Notes: a model not told the origin generated them from the letters alone. 24,700 nt of DNA from an uncultured Mollicutes bacterium (GCA_900540705.1 UQGR01000030.1:1-24700), one strand, 5' to 3'; shown: positions 1-7,131, counted from the first letter of the stretch. Program-made: numbers and translations.

Positions 1-774
1 TTTTTCATTTAATATATTATATATCTCAGTATTAATTATTTTATTATTATATAGAATATTTATTTTAGCGATTAGAAAGAGTTTATTATTTAGTATAGAT
101 TCAATGTCGAGAAACATTTTCTTTATATTAAATTGATAGTTTTTAATTATATCAGAATAGTTTATTTTATCTTTAGTTTGTTCTAGGGGTAGTAATACAT
201 TACCTAGAGTTTTAACTTGATCCATAATATTATTTAAAGTTTGGTCTTTGTAGGTAGTTAAATCTTCTTTAATGGTTTCATAATAGCTACGGGTTTTAAA
301 GGTATTTAAAATTGTGGTTAGTTCTTGATCAAAAGTTGTTCTTTTTTCTTCTAATTTATTGGTGCAGTATTTAGCTAGGGTGGTGGATTGGTTTAGGAGT
401 AAAGAAGATATTATAGAGATATTAATTAGAGGGGTTATTCCGGTATCGAATTTTAAGATAGATTTTGCTAACTCAGAGTTAGCTTGTTGATTTAGAGGGA
501 TTTGATGTTCTTGTTCAAAGATATTAAGAAAAGATAGACAGTATTCTTCTAACATATTTAGGTATTCGTCATGGAATGCTTGTTTTAACTTATTGATATC
601 TTCTATAGTATTTGGTTTTTCTTTTTTATATAACCATTTTAGTTTGAAAGTAAGATAGTCATTTATTCTTTTTTTTAAATGGATAGCTGGTGTATCATAT
701 GGTTCTTTAGGTATAGTAAAAAAAGTGAATACATCCTCTTCAATAGAATTTCTTAGTTCTTCATATGTCATCAT
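1..774 (-). CDS. Hypothetical protein, C-terminus beyond window start
   Basis: An open frame of 258 codons runs from an ATG at 774 to the window edge with no stop, so the C-terminus is missing. A ribosome binding site (AGGAGAGGG on the minus strand) sits about 6 nt before this ATG; a second ATG follows at 771. The protein starts MMTYEELRNSIEEDVFTFF and is rich in Lys, Asn, Leu and Ile. It looks mostly alpha-helical, with heptad-like stretches around residues 130-200 (for example LEEKRTTFDQELTTILNTF). I see no signal peptide and no catalytic motif, and a hydrophobic stretch near residues 105-125 is too weak to call a membrane segment. I do not recognise the family. It lies divergently from the Rpn pseudogene across a long AT-rich gap. 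That the frame is real is well supported by its length in AT-rich DNA and by the ribosome binding site. Confidence 0.7.
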   Translation of the reverse strand, partial: MMTYEELRNSIEEDVFTFFTIPKEPYDTPAIHLKKRINDYLTFKLKWLYKKEKPNTIEDINKLKQAFHDEYLNMLEEYCLSFLNIFEQEHQIPLNQQANSELAKSILKFDTGITPLINISIISSLLLNQSTTLAKYCTNKLEEKRTTFDQELTTILNTFKTRSYYETIKEDLTTYKDQTLNNIMDQVKTLGNVLLPLEQTKDKINYSDIIKNYQFNIKKMFLDIESILNNKLFLIAKINILYNNKIINTEIYNILNEK

Positions 775-1102
775 TATAACCCTCTCCTATTATTATAATT
801 TTAGCATTGTTTAAGATATTTTTCAATTTGAATTTTTGTAATTATTTTAAGTTTAATTTTATTATATTTTATGTGTACTTGTAGTTCACATTTATAGTTA
901 ATTAGTAGTCTCTTTATTAGTATATATGGTTTATTTAATAAGCTTGGACTTATAACGTTTACATTTTTTGTGTAAAATTTCAAATTTTCTTAATTTGTAA
1001 GATTTTGAAATTCTGTAAAAAAAGCTTTGCAGTTTTTAAATTTTAGAGCAATTTTGGCGTTTTAAACGCGTTTTTGCTGCAGAATTTATAACTTTTGTGT
1101 TT
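775..1102. other. AT-rich divergent intergenic region
   Basis: This gap separates the leftward gene (start 774) from the rightward Rpn pseudogene. Only short unsupported frames occur; the minus-strand 60-codon frame at 801-983 has no convincing ribosome binding site. A near-perfect palindrome, GCGTTT-T-AAACGC, lies at 1057-1069, flanked by a weaker GCAA/TTGC pair, and could be a protein-binding site or a small hairpin. Nothing else is evident. Confidence 0.4.
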
Positions 1103-1131
1103 TTGACTTTTATTTTAGAACTCTATATGAT
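1103..1131 (+). promoter_or_regulatory. Sigma-70/SigA-type promoter of the Rpn pseudogene
   Basis: TTGACT (1103-1108) and TATGAT (1126-1131) are separated by exactly 17 nt, each one mismatch from consensus. Transcription would start near 1138, just before the ribosome binding site at 1144-1151. The promoter looks intact although the gene behind it is broken. Confidence 0.65.
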
Positions 1132-1148
1132 ACAGGGCATGAACGGAG

Positions 1149-2056
1149 GTGATAACAATAAACATAGCAGCTATCCCACTAACTCACGATTATGTTTTTA
1201 AAGCTATTGCAAAGAATTGTCCAGAATTTTTATATAACTTGATTAGTCTTATTACCGGAATAGATTTAGAAACAGTAAAGATGGGTGAGTTTATCGATAC
1301 AACGTATATTAAAAGTACAAGTCAATATTGTGAAACTGATTTAACTTTTAAGGTTAATGAAAATTTAATTATTGATTTTGAAGTATGTAGATATTATCGA
1401 AAATATATATTAACAAAAGAAACTAATTATGCAGCCAAATATATCGACTTTTCTGTCGGGATAATAAAGGCAACTACAAAGAAAATTTTCAGGTTTTGCA
1501 AGTCGTATTATGTCATGATGTAAATGTTGGAGATTTTCTTTATCAAGAAGATTATCTATATAATCATAAGTATTTTAATAAAGAATTTAAACCAATTAGA
1601 AGAGTTACGTATTCGCTTGACAATGTTACAAATTGTAAATATAATAAAGATGTATCGAAGGAATTGCTTGAGTACTTAGTATTTTTAAGTACGAAAGATA
1701 GAGATAAGCTTAGTAAGCTTGCAAGTAATAATCCTGTATTAAGAAAGGTTGTTGATTTTATGTTGACATTTGATGCTGATAAAGGCGTTATTGTTCGTAA
1801 TTACGAAGAAGAATATAACTCTATTATTTCTAGTGAGAGATTTTATGCTCGTGAGGAAGGTATTGAACAAGGTAGAGAACAAGGCATAGAGCAAGGCAGA
1901 GAACTAGGATTTGAACAAGGTAGAGAACAAACAATTAAAAGTTCTATCCTTAATATGAAAAATAATGGTTTAGACAATAATACTATTATAAAACTCTTAA
2001 ATACTGACGAAGATACCTTAAAAATAACTAAAAAACTTCTTGGAATGAAAAACTAA
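1149..2056 (+). pseudogene. Rpn family recombination-promoting nuclease (PD-(D/E)XK), lost start and frameshifted
   Basis: Two frames together encode one Rpn/PDDEXK_2-type protein. The first (to 1523) has the N-terminal motif LTHDYVFKAI and nuclease-like residues in ETDLTF and IIDFEV. The second (used from about 1448 to 2056) continues with FCRDNKGNYKENFQVLQVVL and ends with EGIEQGREQ-type repeats, a hallmark of this family's C-terminus. The join is a -1 shift near 1446-1452, as from a one-base deletion. The start is also odd. A strong GGAGGTG (1145-1151) is followed at good spacing by ATA at 1158, where an ATG reading MNIAAIPLTHDYVF would be expected. The GTG at 1149 overlaps the ribosome binding site and is unlikely to be used. 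No canonical in-frame slippery heptamer is present, so decay is favoured over programmed frameshifting. Family members are DNA endonucleases linked to recombination or phage defence. Confidence 0.75.
1852..1929 (+). repeat. Short in-gene repeats coding EGIEQGREQ-like units
   Basis: Imperfect tandem units of 12 to 24 nt (gaacaaggtagagaacaa and variants) encode the run EGIEQGREQGIEQGRELGFE and the unit after it. This is typical of the Rpn C-terminal tail and a likely spot for length variation by slippage. Confidence 0.6.
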
Positions 2057-2076
2057 GAAGTTTTTTTAGTTATTTT
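2021..2076. terminator. Bidirectional intrinsic terminator between convergent pseudogenes
   Basis: A long inverted repeat (left arm 2021-2041, right arm 2055-2076) pairs over about 21 bp with one bulged base. Its loop spans 2042-2054. A- and T-runs within the arms give U-rich tails in both directions. The loop and right arm contain the Rpn stop (TAA 2054-2056) and the composite reverse-transcriptase stop (TAG on minus, 2055-2053), so both 3' ends share it. Confidence 0.65.
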
Positions 2077-3334
2077 ATACCTATTAATAATTTTAATTAT
2101 CATTGTTTTGGCATATAAGTTAACATATCTATTATCTTCATATTCTATGATACTTTCAATATCTAGATTATTTAACTTAATTACATTAACTCTGTCTAAT
2201 TTAAAATTATTACTTATTTCTTTATCGACATTATATAATATATATTTGCCTTTTACTAAAATATAGATTATATAATGTTTATAAAATTTGTTATTTCGTA
2301 TCTTTTTATGATTAACAAAAATATAACTACACTTATAATTTGTGATACTACGAGTATTTTTTGATAGTTAATTAATTTATTATTATATTTGTTTAAATTT
2401 TTTCTAATACCAGTTTTTATTTTTCTTTTGGTACTATTAGTAATTTTTATAATCGTTTTATTATCTTTGATAATAAATCTATGTCCTAAAAAGTTTATAC
2501 CATTACTTGACCTCGTTATCATAGACTTGTTTTTATTTAATTCTAGTTTATATTCTTTATTTAATTTTTCTTCAATAATTTTCTTACAATATTTTAAATA
2601 TTCCTTGTCTTCATGAATTAAAATATAATCATCCATATATATAACGAACCTTTTTATATGAAGATTATGCTTTATAAAATAATGTAGTTTATATAAATAG
2701 AATACAGCTAGAAATTGACTAGTCATATTACCAATAGGTAAGCCCTTACCTATTTTGTAATATGGTAAGTCTTCATTATATTTATTTTTCAAAATACTTA
2801 TTTTTTCATTAATATAAGGTAAATCTGTACTATCTATTATAGAACATAATATTTTATATTCTTCATTATCAAATATGGTTTTATTAAGCTTTTTAATACT
2901 TCATGATCGATATTATAAAAGTATTTTTTTATATCTAATTTTAAAAAATAAAAGGTTTTATATCTTCTTTTATAATACTCTATTCCACTTTTAAATAAGT
3001 TAATGGCATAAGAATGTCCTTTATTAATTCTAGTTGCTGTGTTTTCATCTAATAAAAATTTATCTAATTTAGGAATTAATATTGTTCTAGTAATATAATG
3101 ATTAATTATTTTATCTAAAAGCTTTTGGCTCATTATTACTCTAAGCTTTGGTTCATAAATAATAAAGATATTGTAATAACCACCTTTGTAATTACCTTCA
3201 TTTATAATATTGGCACATAAAGTAAGATATTCTAATTTATATTTTTCAAATTCATATATTCTTCTTTTATTCTTAACATTTTTGATAATGTCTTTATAGA
3301 CATTATCTAAATCAATAATATTAACTTTCTTCAT
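2053..3334 (-). pseudogene. Reverse transcriptase of DGR type, split by two -1 frameshifts
   Basis: Three minus-strand frames join into one protein of about 425 residues. Segment 1 starts at ATG 3334 after GGAGA and carries TRINKGHSYAINLF and the motif LKLDIKKYFYNIDHEVL with a catalytic Asp. Segment 2 (frame used from about 2894; its ATG at 2792 is internal) carries KILCSIIDSTD, then GKGLPIGNMTSQ, then the catalytic YMDD (2639-2628), then GINFLGHRF. Segment 3 (about 2360 to 2053) adds RSITNYKCSYIFVNHKKIRN and a tail ending NRYKITKKTS. Both joins are -1 shifts in A-runs (near 2894 and 2360). The Gln in GNMTSQ, where group II intron enzymes usually have Pro, is the pattern of DGR reverse transcriptases. 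The last 75 residues may be an extension or a separate fused piece. An Avd-like remnant immediately upstream supports the assignment. No template or variable repeat was found, so mutagenic activity is unlikely here. Confidence 0.75.
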
Positions 3335-3542
3335 TGTTTTTTCTCCATGTATAACACATTTTGTTTATCTCAGTTAATTTTACTGCAACTTTGTTTGAAG
3401 TACTAAGAGATATATAATTCTTTTTTACTAATCTTTCTAAATATAAGTCTATTAGTGATATATTAGTCAATATATTACTAAAATAAGTAATATCTTTTAT
3501 CTTACTATTATTTATAAATATAATGTTATAAAATGAAATTGA
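3321..3542 (-). pseudogene. Avd-like four-helix-bundle protein, C-terminal remnant
   Basis: An open minus-strand frame of 73 residues ends at TAA 3323-3321, overlapping the first codons of the reverse transcriptase. It has no good start: the frame is entered directly after a stop at 3545-3543. The end reads LIDLYLERLVKKNYISLSTS followed by a LTEINKMCYTW-type helix. From family memory this matches the last two helices of DGR accessory variability proteins (Avd), which commonly end in L-x-EI-x-KM-x-x-x-W. Avd is about 110-130 residues, so roughly the N-terminal 45 would be missing. Avd binds its reverse transcriptase and is usually encoded beside it, which fits this position. The sequence match is short, so this is a moderate call; it could also be an unrelated helical protein. 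Confidence 0.45.
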
Positions 3543-3572
3543 TTAAAAGTAAAAACTTTATCTAACAACGAG

Positions 3573-3608
3573 AACAGATATATCATAATGGGTATATCTG
3601 TTTTTTTT
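3573..3608 (+). terminator. Intrinsic terminator with no clear upstream gene
   Basis: Arms at 3573-3582 and 3593-3602 (AACAGATATA / TATATCTGTT) enclose a 10-nt loop, followed by an 8-T run, reading rightward. No plus-strand gene precedes it, since 2053-3542 is coded on the minus strand. It could end a small RNA, block antisense transcription into the retroelement remnant, or be left over from a lost gene. A weak TATAAT at 3519-3524 could start a transcript of about 80 nt ending here. Confidence 0.6.
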
Positions 3609-3775
3609 ATTTTCTACAAAAAATCATTTTAAATTTGTATAATTATAAAGAAAGAAGTGATTTTTATTAAAATAAAAATTTTTTACCCTGACTAATTTGA
3701 ATCCTCTACATTAAATACGCTATCTAATGCGCTTAAGGATACAGATATCTTTTCAAGCAGTTATACTTGTAAATA

Positions 3776-3784
3776 TGGTATAAT
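3776..3784 (+). promoter_or_regulatory. Possible extended -10 promoter
   Basis: TGGTATAAT matches an extended -10 element (TGnTATAAT) perfectly, without a recognisable -35. A transcript would begin near 3791 and run into the hairpin region and the Rhs remnant. Confidence 0.35.
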
Positions 3785-3872
3785 CTCTATTCTTGTTTTC
3801 AAATAAACATCAATAGAAAATAAAAAGTTAGTAATTGAACGAAAAGTTATATAAAATTTCACTTGAAACAAA

Positions 3873-3916
3873 CACTTGTCTCTGCCCATATTTTAAAAAA
3901 CAAGTGGTTGTTTTTT
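3873..3916 (+). other. Two overlapping, mutually exclusive hairpins
   Basis: CACTTGT (3873-3879) can pair with ACAAGTG (3900-3906). Alternatively AAAAAACAA (3895-3903) can pair with TTGTTTTTT (3908-3916), a terminator-like hairpin ending in T's. The two share 3900-3906, the layout of an antiterminator/terminator pair. The second stem is almost all A-T, so it may equally be chance in AT-rich DNA. Confidence 0.25.
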
Positions 3917-3917
3917 G

Positions 3918-4053
3918 TTTAATAATATTATTGTAGACACTAATGGTAACCTTGTGGTAAAATATGGATATACGGCCTATGGTAAAATTACTTCTATTAT
4001 AGGCAAATACAATTGAAACCTATAATCCATTTAGATATAAAGGCTATTGCTAT
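3918..4053 (+). pseudogene. Rhs/YD-repeat protein remnant
   Basis: One frame reads VDTNGNLVVKYGYTAYGKIT from 3933, then reaches TGA at 4014. The +1 frame continues with TIETYNPFRYKGYCY from 4009 to 4053. In order these are the two best-conserved blocks of the Rhs/wall-associated YD-repeat core, normally followed by a Y-Y-D and L-x-x-R-Y-Y block that is absent here. No start codon or upstream repeats remain. Intact Rhs proteins are very large secreted toxins or surface proteins; this is only a scrap of the region that precedes the variable C-terminal toxin. It has a terminator (4155-4181) about 100 nt downstream that could be the original 3' end. Confidence 0.6.
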
Positions 4054-4154
4054 TTAATGAAAATTTTGCTTTTGAGTTAATAAGTTTTTTAGGTTCTAAA
4101 TTATTCGATTTTTTAAGTAATAAAAGAAAATTTAATATTATTGATAATGCTAAG

Positions 4155-4181
4155 CTCACACAAAATTTGTGTGAGTTTTTT
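4155..4181 (+). terminator. Strong intrinsic terminator
   Basis: A perfect 10-bp inverted repeat, CTCACACAAA / TTTGTGTGAG (4155-4164, 4166-4175), is followed by six T's (4176-4181). With a realistic loop the stem is 8 bp. It would stop rightward transcripts from the remnant region and insulate the promoter of the lipoprotein gene. Confidence 0.75.
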
Positions 4182-4266
4182 AATAATTTAATGAAGCTCT
4201 ATAGATATATTTTAATAAAAGTCAATATAAAAAACCTTGAATTTCGCTTTTTTTCGACATTTGGTA

Positions 4267-4295
4267 TTTACTTTACAAGCGTTTTCAGTTATACT
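4267..4295 (+). promoter_or_regulatory. Promoter of the 924-residue lipoprotein gene
   Basis: TTTACT (4267-4272) and TATACT (4290-4295) are separated by 17 nt. Transcription would start near 4302, giving a leader of about 55 nt that contains the inverted repeat at 4315-4334. Confidence 0.55.
4274..4287 (+). promoter_or_regulatory. cre-like site (CcpA) in the promoter spacer
   Basis: TACAAGCGTTTTCA fits the catabolite-responsive consensus TGWAANCGNTNWCA except at positions 2 and 3. It lies entirely between the -35 and -10 boxes, a position where CcpA binding would repress. This is a pattern match only. Confidence 0.35.
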
Positions 4296-4314
4296 ATGTA
4301 CGAAAAGAGAAACG

Positions 4315-4334
4315 TCGTTCGTGATTGTGAACGA
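4315..4334 (+). promoter_or_regulatory. Inverted-repeat operator candidate, copy 1
   Basis: TCGTTC (4315-4320) and GAACGA (4329-4334) form 6-bp arms around an 8-nt spacer, in the leader just after the predicted start of transcription. The core GTTCGTGATTGTGAACG (4317-4333) matches 13 of 17 positions of GTTTTTGATGGTGAACA at 8060-8076, before the large operon. A repressor bound here would act as a roadblock. The IclR-type regulator encoded between the two sites is the obvious candidate, but this is inference. Confidence 0.5.
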
Positions 4335-4356
4335 GAAAGAAGGTTGAGGTGCTAAA

Positions 4357-7131
4357 ATGAAAAAGTTTCTTTTCTTAGTTTTTGGTCTTTTTTGTCTTGC
4401 TGCAATAACAGGCTGTAGTAATGGCACAGAAGACGAAAAACCTCCTATTATTGAAACAGAGAAGGTAGAAGTTACCTTTGATACTTTAGGAGGAAGCAGT
4501 ATTGCCAAGGTAGAGGTTACAAAGGGAGAAAAGGTTTCTAAGCCAGCAGATCCTGTAAAAAAGGGATTTGTATTTGGTGGATGGTACAAGGTAAAGGAAT
4601 GTACAGGAACTCCATTTGACTTTGAAACTGAAATTCAGGAAGCTTTAACCCTATATGCAAAGTGGACAGAGCAGGCTACACCGCAGGATGAAGCTGTGAG
4701 CATAGAAATAACGACACAGCCTACAAAATTGAACTATATTGAGGGTGAAAAATTTGACCCAACAGGTATGGTTGTAGAGGCTACCTTAAAGGATAATAGT
4801 AAAAAGGTTATTACAGATTATGTAGTAATGCCAAATCCTGGACAGGAGGTTTCCTTAGGATTAGAGCTGTTTAGTGTCACTTATGGTGAGCTTGAGGCAT
4901 TTGGTTCTATCACTGTTGTTGCCAAGGAAATTGTATCCGTTGAGATTGAAACGCAGCCTGTTAAGGTGTCTTATAAGAACTATGAGAGCTTTGATCCATC
5001 TGGTCTAGTGCTTAAGGTGTCTTATAACAATGGAAAGGATGAGTTAGTTTCCACTGGATTCACCTATAGTAGAGAAATGCTATACAATGCTCCAACGATC
5101 TCTACAGTTGTATATCAAGGTATTGAAGTAGATGTACCTATTTCTGTAGAAAAGATTCCTCATTATGGAGTTCCTAATCAAAAGGAAAGCGTATATGTAG
5201 ATGCCAAAGCAATTTATGATAAGCTAGGCTTAACACAGGATAGCAACCGTATTGAGGCTTCAACTACATTTGGAGATATCGAGGTTGTCGCATCTCCAGG
5301 AAGAGTAATGCAATGGGAAGGCGTAGGCAATGAAAAATATAAGTATGAATATTTTGATCATTCCTTTGAAGGTCTGTTAAAGTTTGCAGGTGCAACTTCT
5401 CCAGAGGGAAGATACATTGTGATTCGTCCTACGGAGGATGGAAGATTCTATTTCTGGGCATCCTGTCCAGCATCCGCACAAACGTCCTTCTATATCTATG
5501 ATAACTATACAGAGGCTACTCTTCCAGAAGAGGCAAAGAAGGTTATACCTTTAGTAAATGAGGGTGTAGAAGACAGCTTCCCTGTTTATGCAGGAGAAAC
5601 ATACTATATCACTGCATCTGCAAATGCCTTTGTTCGTGGAATGGCATTGGTGTATAACCCAACGTATTATGAGGTGTCAGAATTTAACATTGACACAACC
5701 AATGTATGTAAAGAATTTGCGGTTGGGCAGACCTTTACTTCTGAAGGGCTTGCTGCTACTGTAAAGCTTCCAGATAGCTCAACACCAGCGTTAAAGCCAA
5801 GAGAGTTTGAAGTAGAAGCTCCAGATTTATCTACCACAGGAGTTAAAACGGTAACCGTAAAATACCAGGATCATTTTGTTAAGACCTATGAAATTACTGT
5901 TCATGAATTGACAGGAATTGAGGTTACCACTTTACCAACAAAGAATCAGTATTTTGCAGGCGAGGATTTAGATCCAGCAGGTATGGTAGTTATGGTTCAT
6001 ACAAATAATGGAATTCAATATGAAATCAAGAATTATACCATTTCTAAAACCGAAAATCTTGGGGTTGGAGATAAGATTGTCGTAAGCTGGAATGATTTTG
6101 AATGTGAGCTAGAAATTGAAATTTTAGAAAATCCAATTACAGGTATTCGCGTTCATACAAATCCTACTAAGACCTCCTATAGAACAGGGGAAGAATTTGA
6201 TCCAGCAGGATTGGTATTAGAAAAGGTTTACTCTAACAAAGATCCAGAGATTTTAGCTGATTTAACTGGTGTAACCTTTGATAAGACAGTGATTACTGCT
6301 ACAGACACTAAGGTTGTTGCAAGCTGGGATATATTCTCTTGTGATATTGAAATTCAGGTTACCGTAGTAGATTGGTTTGACTTAGATGATACAGTATATG
6401 TAAATGCGACTGATATATTGACAGCTATGGGAATTGTAGTTGCTGATGCTGCTGCAAGCGGTAATATTGTTGCTGGTAGTCAAGGAGATTTTGGATGCTT
6501 CCATTTTGCAGCTATCAATAAGGCTTTCCAATATGAAAGAAAAGCAGAAACCTATGTATATGATGGATATACCTATACTGGTGTATTTAAAACTGGTGGA
6601 GCAACAGGAACTGCAGATGCAGTAGATAGACTGATTTCCTTCACCCCAGAAAAGAATGGAGTACTTACTCTATATTGTACAAGCAAGGTTGCAAATTCCT
6701 TAGTTTATTTACTAGATAATGCAGTTCTACCAACAGAGGATAGCTCTACATATCTAGCAAAATATACCTTTACAGGAGATGGTAGCTATGCTACAGTGAC
6801 CTTTGAGGTAGAAAAGGATAAGACCTATCATTTATGGTTTACCGCTCAGACCTTTATTCGGGGAATGAATTTAAGCTATGAGAAGGTTCATTCTGTTGTA
6901 GAAGAGTTAATCTTAGATACAACCTCTGTAAAAAAAGCCTTCGCTGCCAATGAAGAATTCACTGCTGAAGGATTACAGGTAAGTGTAAAATGTGAAAACG
7001 GAAAAACCTACCAATTATCTAGTGAGGATTATAGTGTAATTGCTCCTGATATGACCACACCTGGAACTAAAACAGTTCAAGTTAAATTTAAGGATGTCAC
7101 AGTGAAAACCTATGATATTACAGTATCATAG
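4357..7131 (+). CDS. Large surface lipoprotein with InlB repeat, Ig-like domains and duplicated glycan-binding-like module
   Basis: A 924-residue secreted lipoprotein, probably surface-anchored for binding polysaccharide. The signal peptide MKKFLFLVFGLFCLAAITGC ends in a lipobox with Cys20. Residues 37-104 form an InlB B-repeat (VTFDTLGG...GWY...YAKWTE). Ig-like Big_3-type domains, each starting like IEVTTxPTKxxYxxGExFDPAG, lie near 115-190, 193-265, 518-590 and 594-670. A module of about 160 residues occurs twice (278-436 and 678-842); both copies share VYVxA at the start, FxGxxKxGGATS-like and RFYFW/VLTLY blocks in the middle, and FxRGMxLxY at the end. Each copy is followed by another Ig-like domain (440-516, 848-924) ending KTYxITV. 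Similar jelly-roll modules accompany pectate lyases, as far as I recall. No catalytic domain is seen. The start has TGAGGTG 5 nt upstream. It is expressed separately from the downstream operon but shares a putative operator with it. Confidence 0.8.
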   Translation: MKKFLFLVFGLFCLAAITGCSNGTEDEKPPIIETEKVEVTFDTLGGSSIAKVEVTKGEKVSKPADPVKKGFVFGGWYKVKECTGTPFDFETEIQEALTLYAKWTEQATPQDEAVSIEITTQPTKLNYIEGEKFDPTGMVVEATLKDNSKKVITDYVVMPNPGQEVSLGLELFSVTYGELEAFGSITVVAKEIVSVEIETQPVKVSYKNYESFDPSGLVLKVSYNNGKDELVSTGFTYSREMLYNAPTISTVVYQGIEVDVPISVEKIPHYGVPNQKESVYVDAKAIYDKLGLTQDSNRIEASTTFGDIEVVASPGRVMQWEGVGNEKYKYEYFDHSFEGLLKFAGATSPEGRYIVIRPTEDGRFYFWASCPASAQTSFYIYDNYTEATLPEEAKKVIPLVNEGVEDSFPVYAGETYYITASANAFVRGMALVYNPTYYEVSEFNIDTTNVCKEFAVGQTFTSEGLAATVKLPDSSTPALKPREFEVEAPDLSTTGVKTVTVKYQDHFVKTYEITVHELTGIEVTTLPTKNQYFAGEDLDPAGMVVMVHTNNGIQYEIKNYTISKTENLGVGDKIVVSWNDFECELEIEILENPITGIRVHTNPTKTSYRTGEEFDPAGLVLEKVYSNKDPEILADLTGVTFDKTVITATDTKVVASWDIFSCDIEIQVTVVDWFDLDDTVYVNATDILTAMGIVVADAAASGNIVAGSQGDFGCFHFAAINKAFQYERKAETYVYDGYTYTGVFKTGGATGTADAVDRLISFTPEKNGVLTLYCTSKVANSLVYLLDNAVLPTEDSSTYLAKYTFTGDGSYATVTFEVEKDKTYHLWFTAQTFIRGMNLSYEKVHSVVEELILDTTSVKKAFAANEEFTAEGLQVSVKCENGKTYQLSSEDYSVIAPDMTTPGTKTVQVKFKDVTVKTYDITVS

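Larger units (their letters stand above)
3543..3917. other. Non-coding AT-rich stretch between remnants
   Basis: No supportable gene is present. All frames are broken by stops; a 33-codon plus frame around 3705-3810 (STLNTLSNALKDTDIFSSSY) might be a further scrap of the Rhs-type gene but is too short to assign. The stretch holds the terminator at 3573-3608, a possible promoter at 3776-3784 and hairpins at 3873-3916. Confidence 0.4.

Noticed and set aside
801..983. 60-codon minus-strand frame upstream of the partial gene at 1-774
   Set aside because: No ribosome binding site, low-complexity AT-driven sequence, and no recognisable motif; likely chance.
1440..1500. Programmed -1 frameshift in the Rpn gene
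   Set aside because: No X-XXY-YYZ heptamer in the correct frame, and the start codon is also lost, so decay is simpler.
2389..2616. 75-codon plus-strand hydrophobic frame
   Set aside because: It lies antisense to the reverse transcriptase catalytic region, where the minus strand clearly codes.
2280..2900. Programmed -1 frameshifts in the reverse transcriptase
   Set aside because: Neither joint has a proper in-frame slippery heptamer, and two separate shifts in one gene are unlikely to be regulated.
4047..4355. 102-codon plus-strand frame between the Rhs scrap and the lipoprotein gene
   Set aside because: It runs through a strong terminator hairpin and the promoter of the next gene, so it is not a real gene. 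Its first residues only continue the Rhs scrap region in another frame.
2053..4360. Template/variable repeat pair of an active DGR
   Set aside because: No pair of similar segments differing at adenines was seen by eye near the reverse transcriptase or at the 3' ends of the surface-protein genes.
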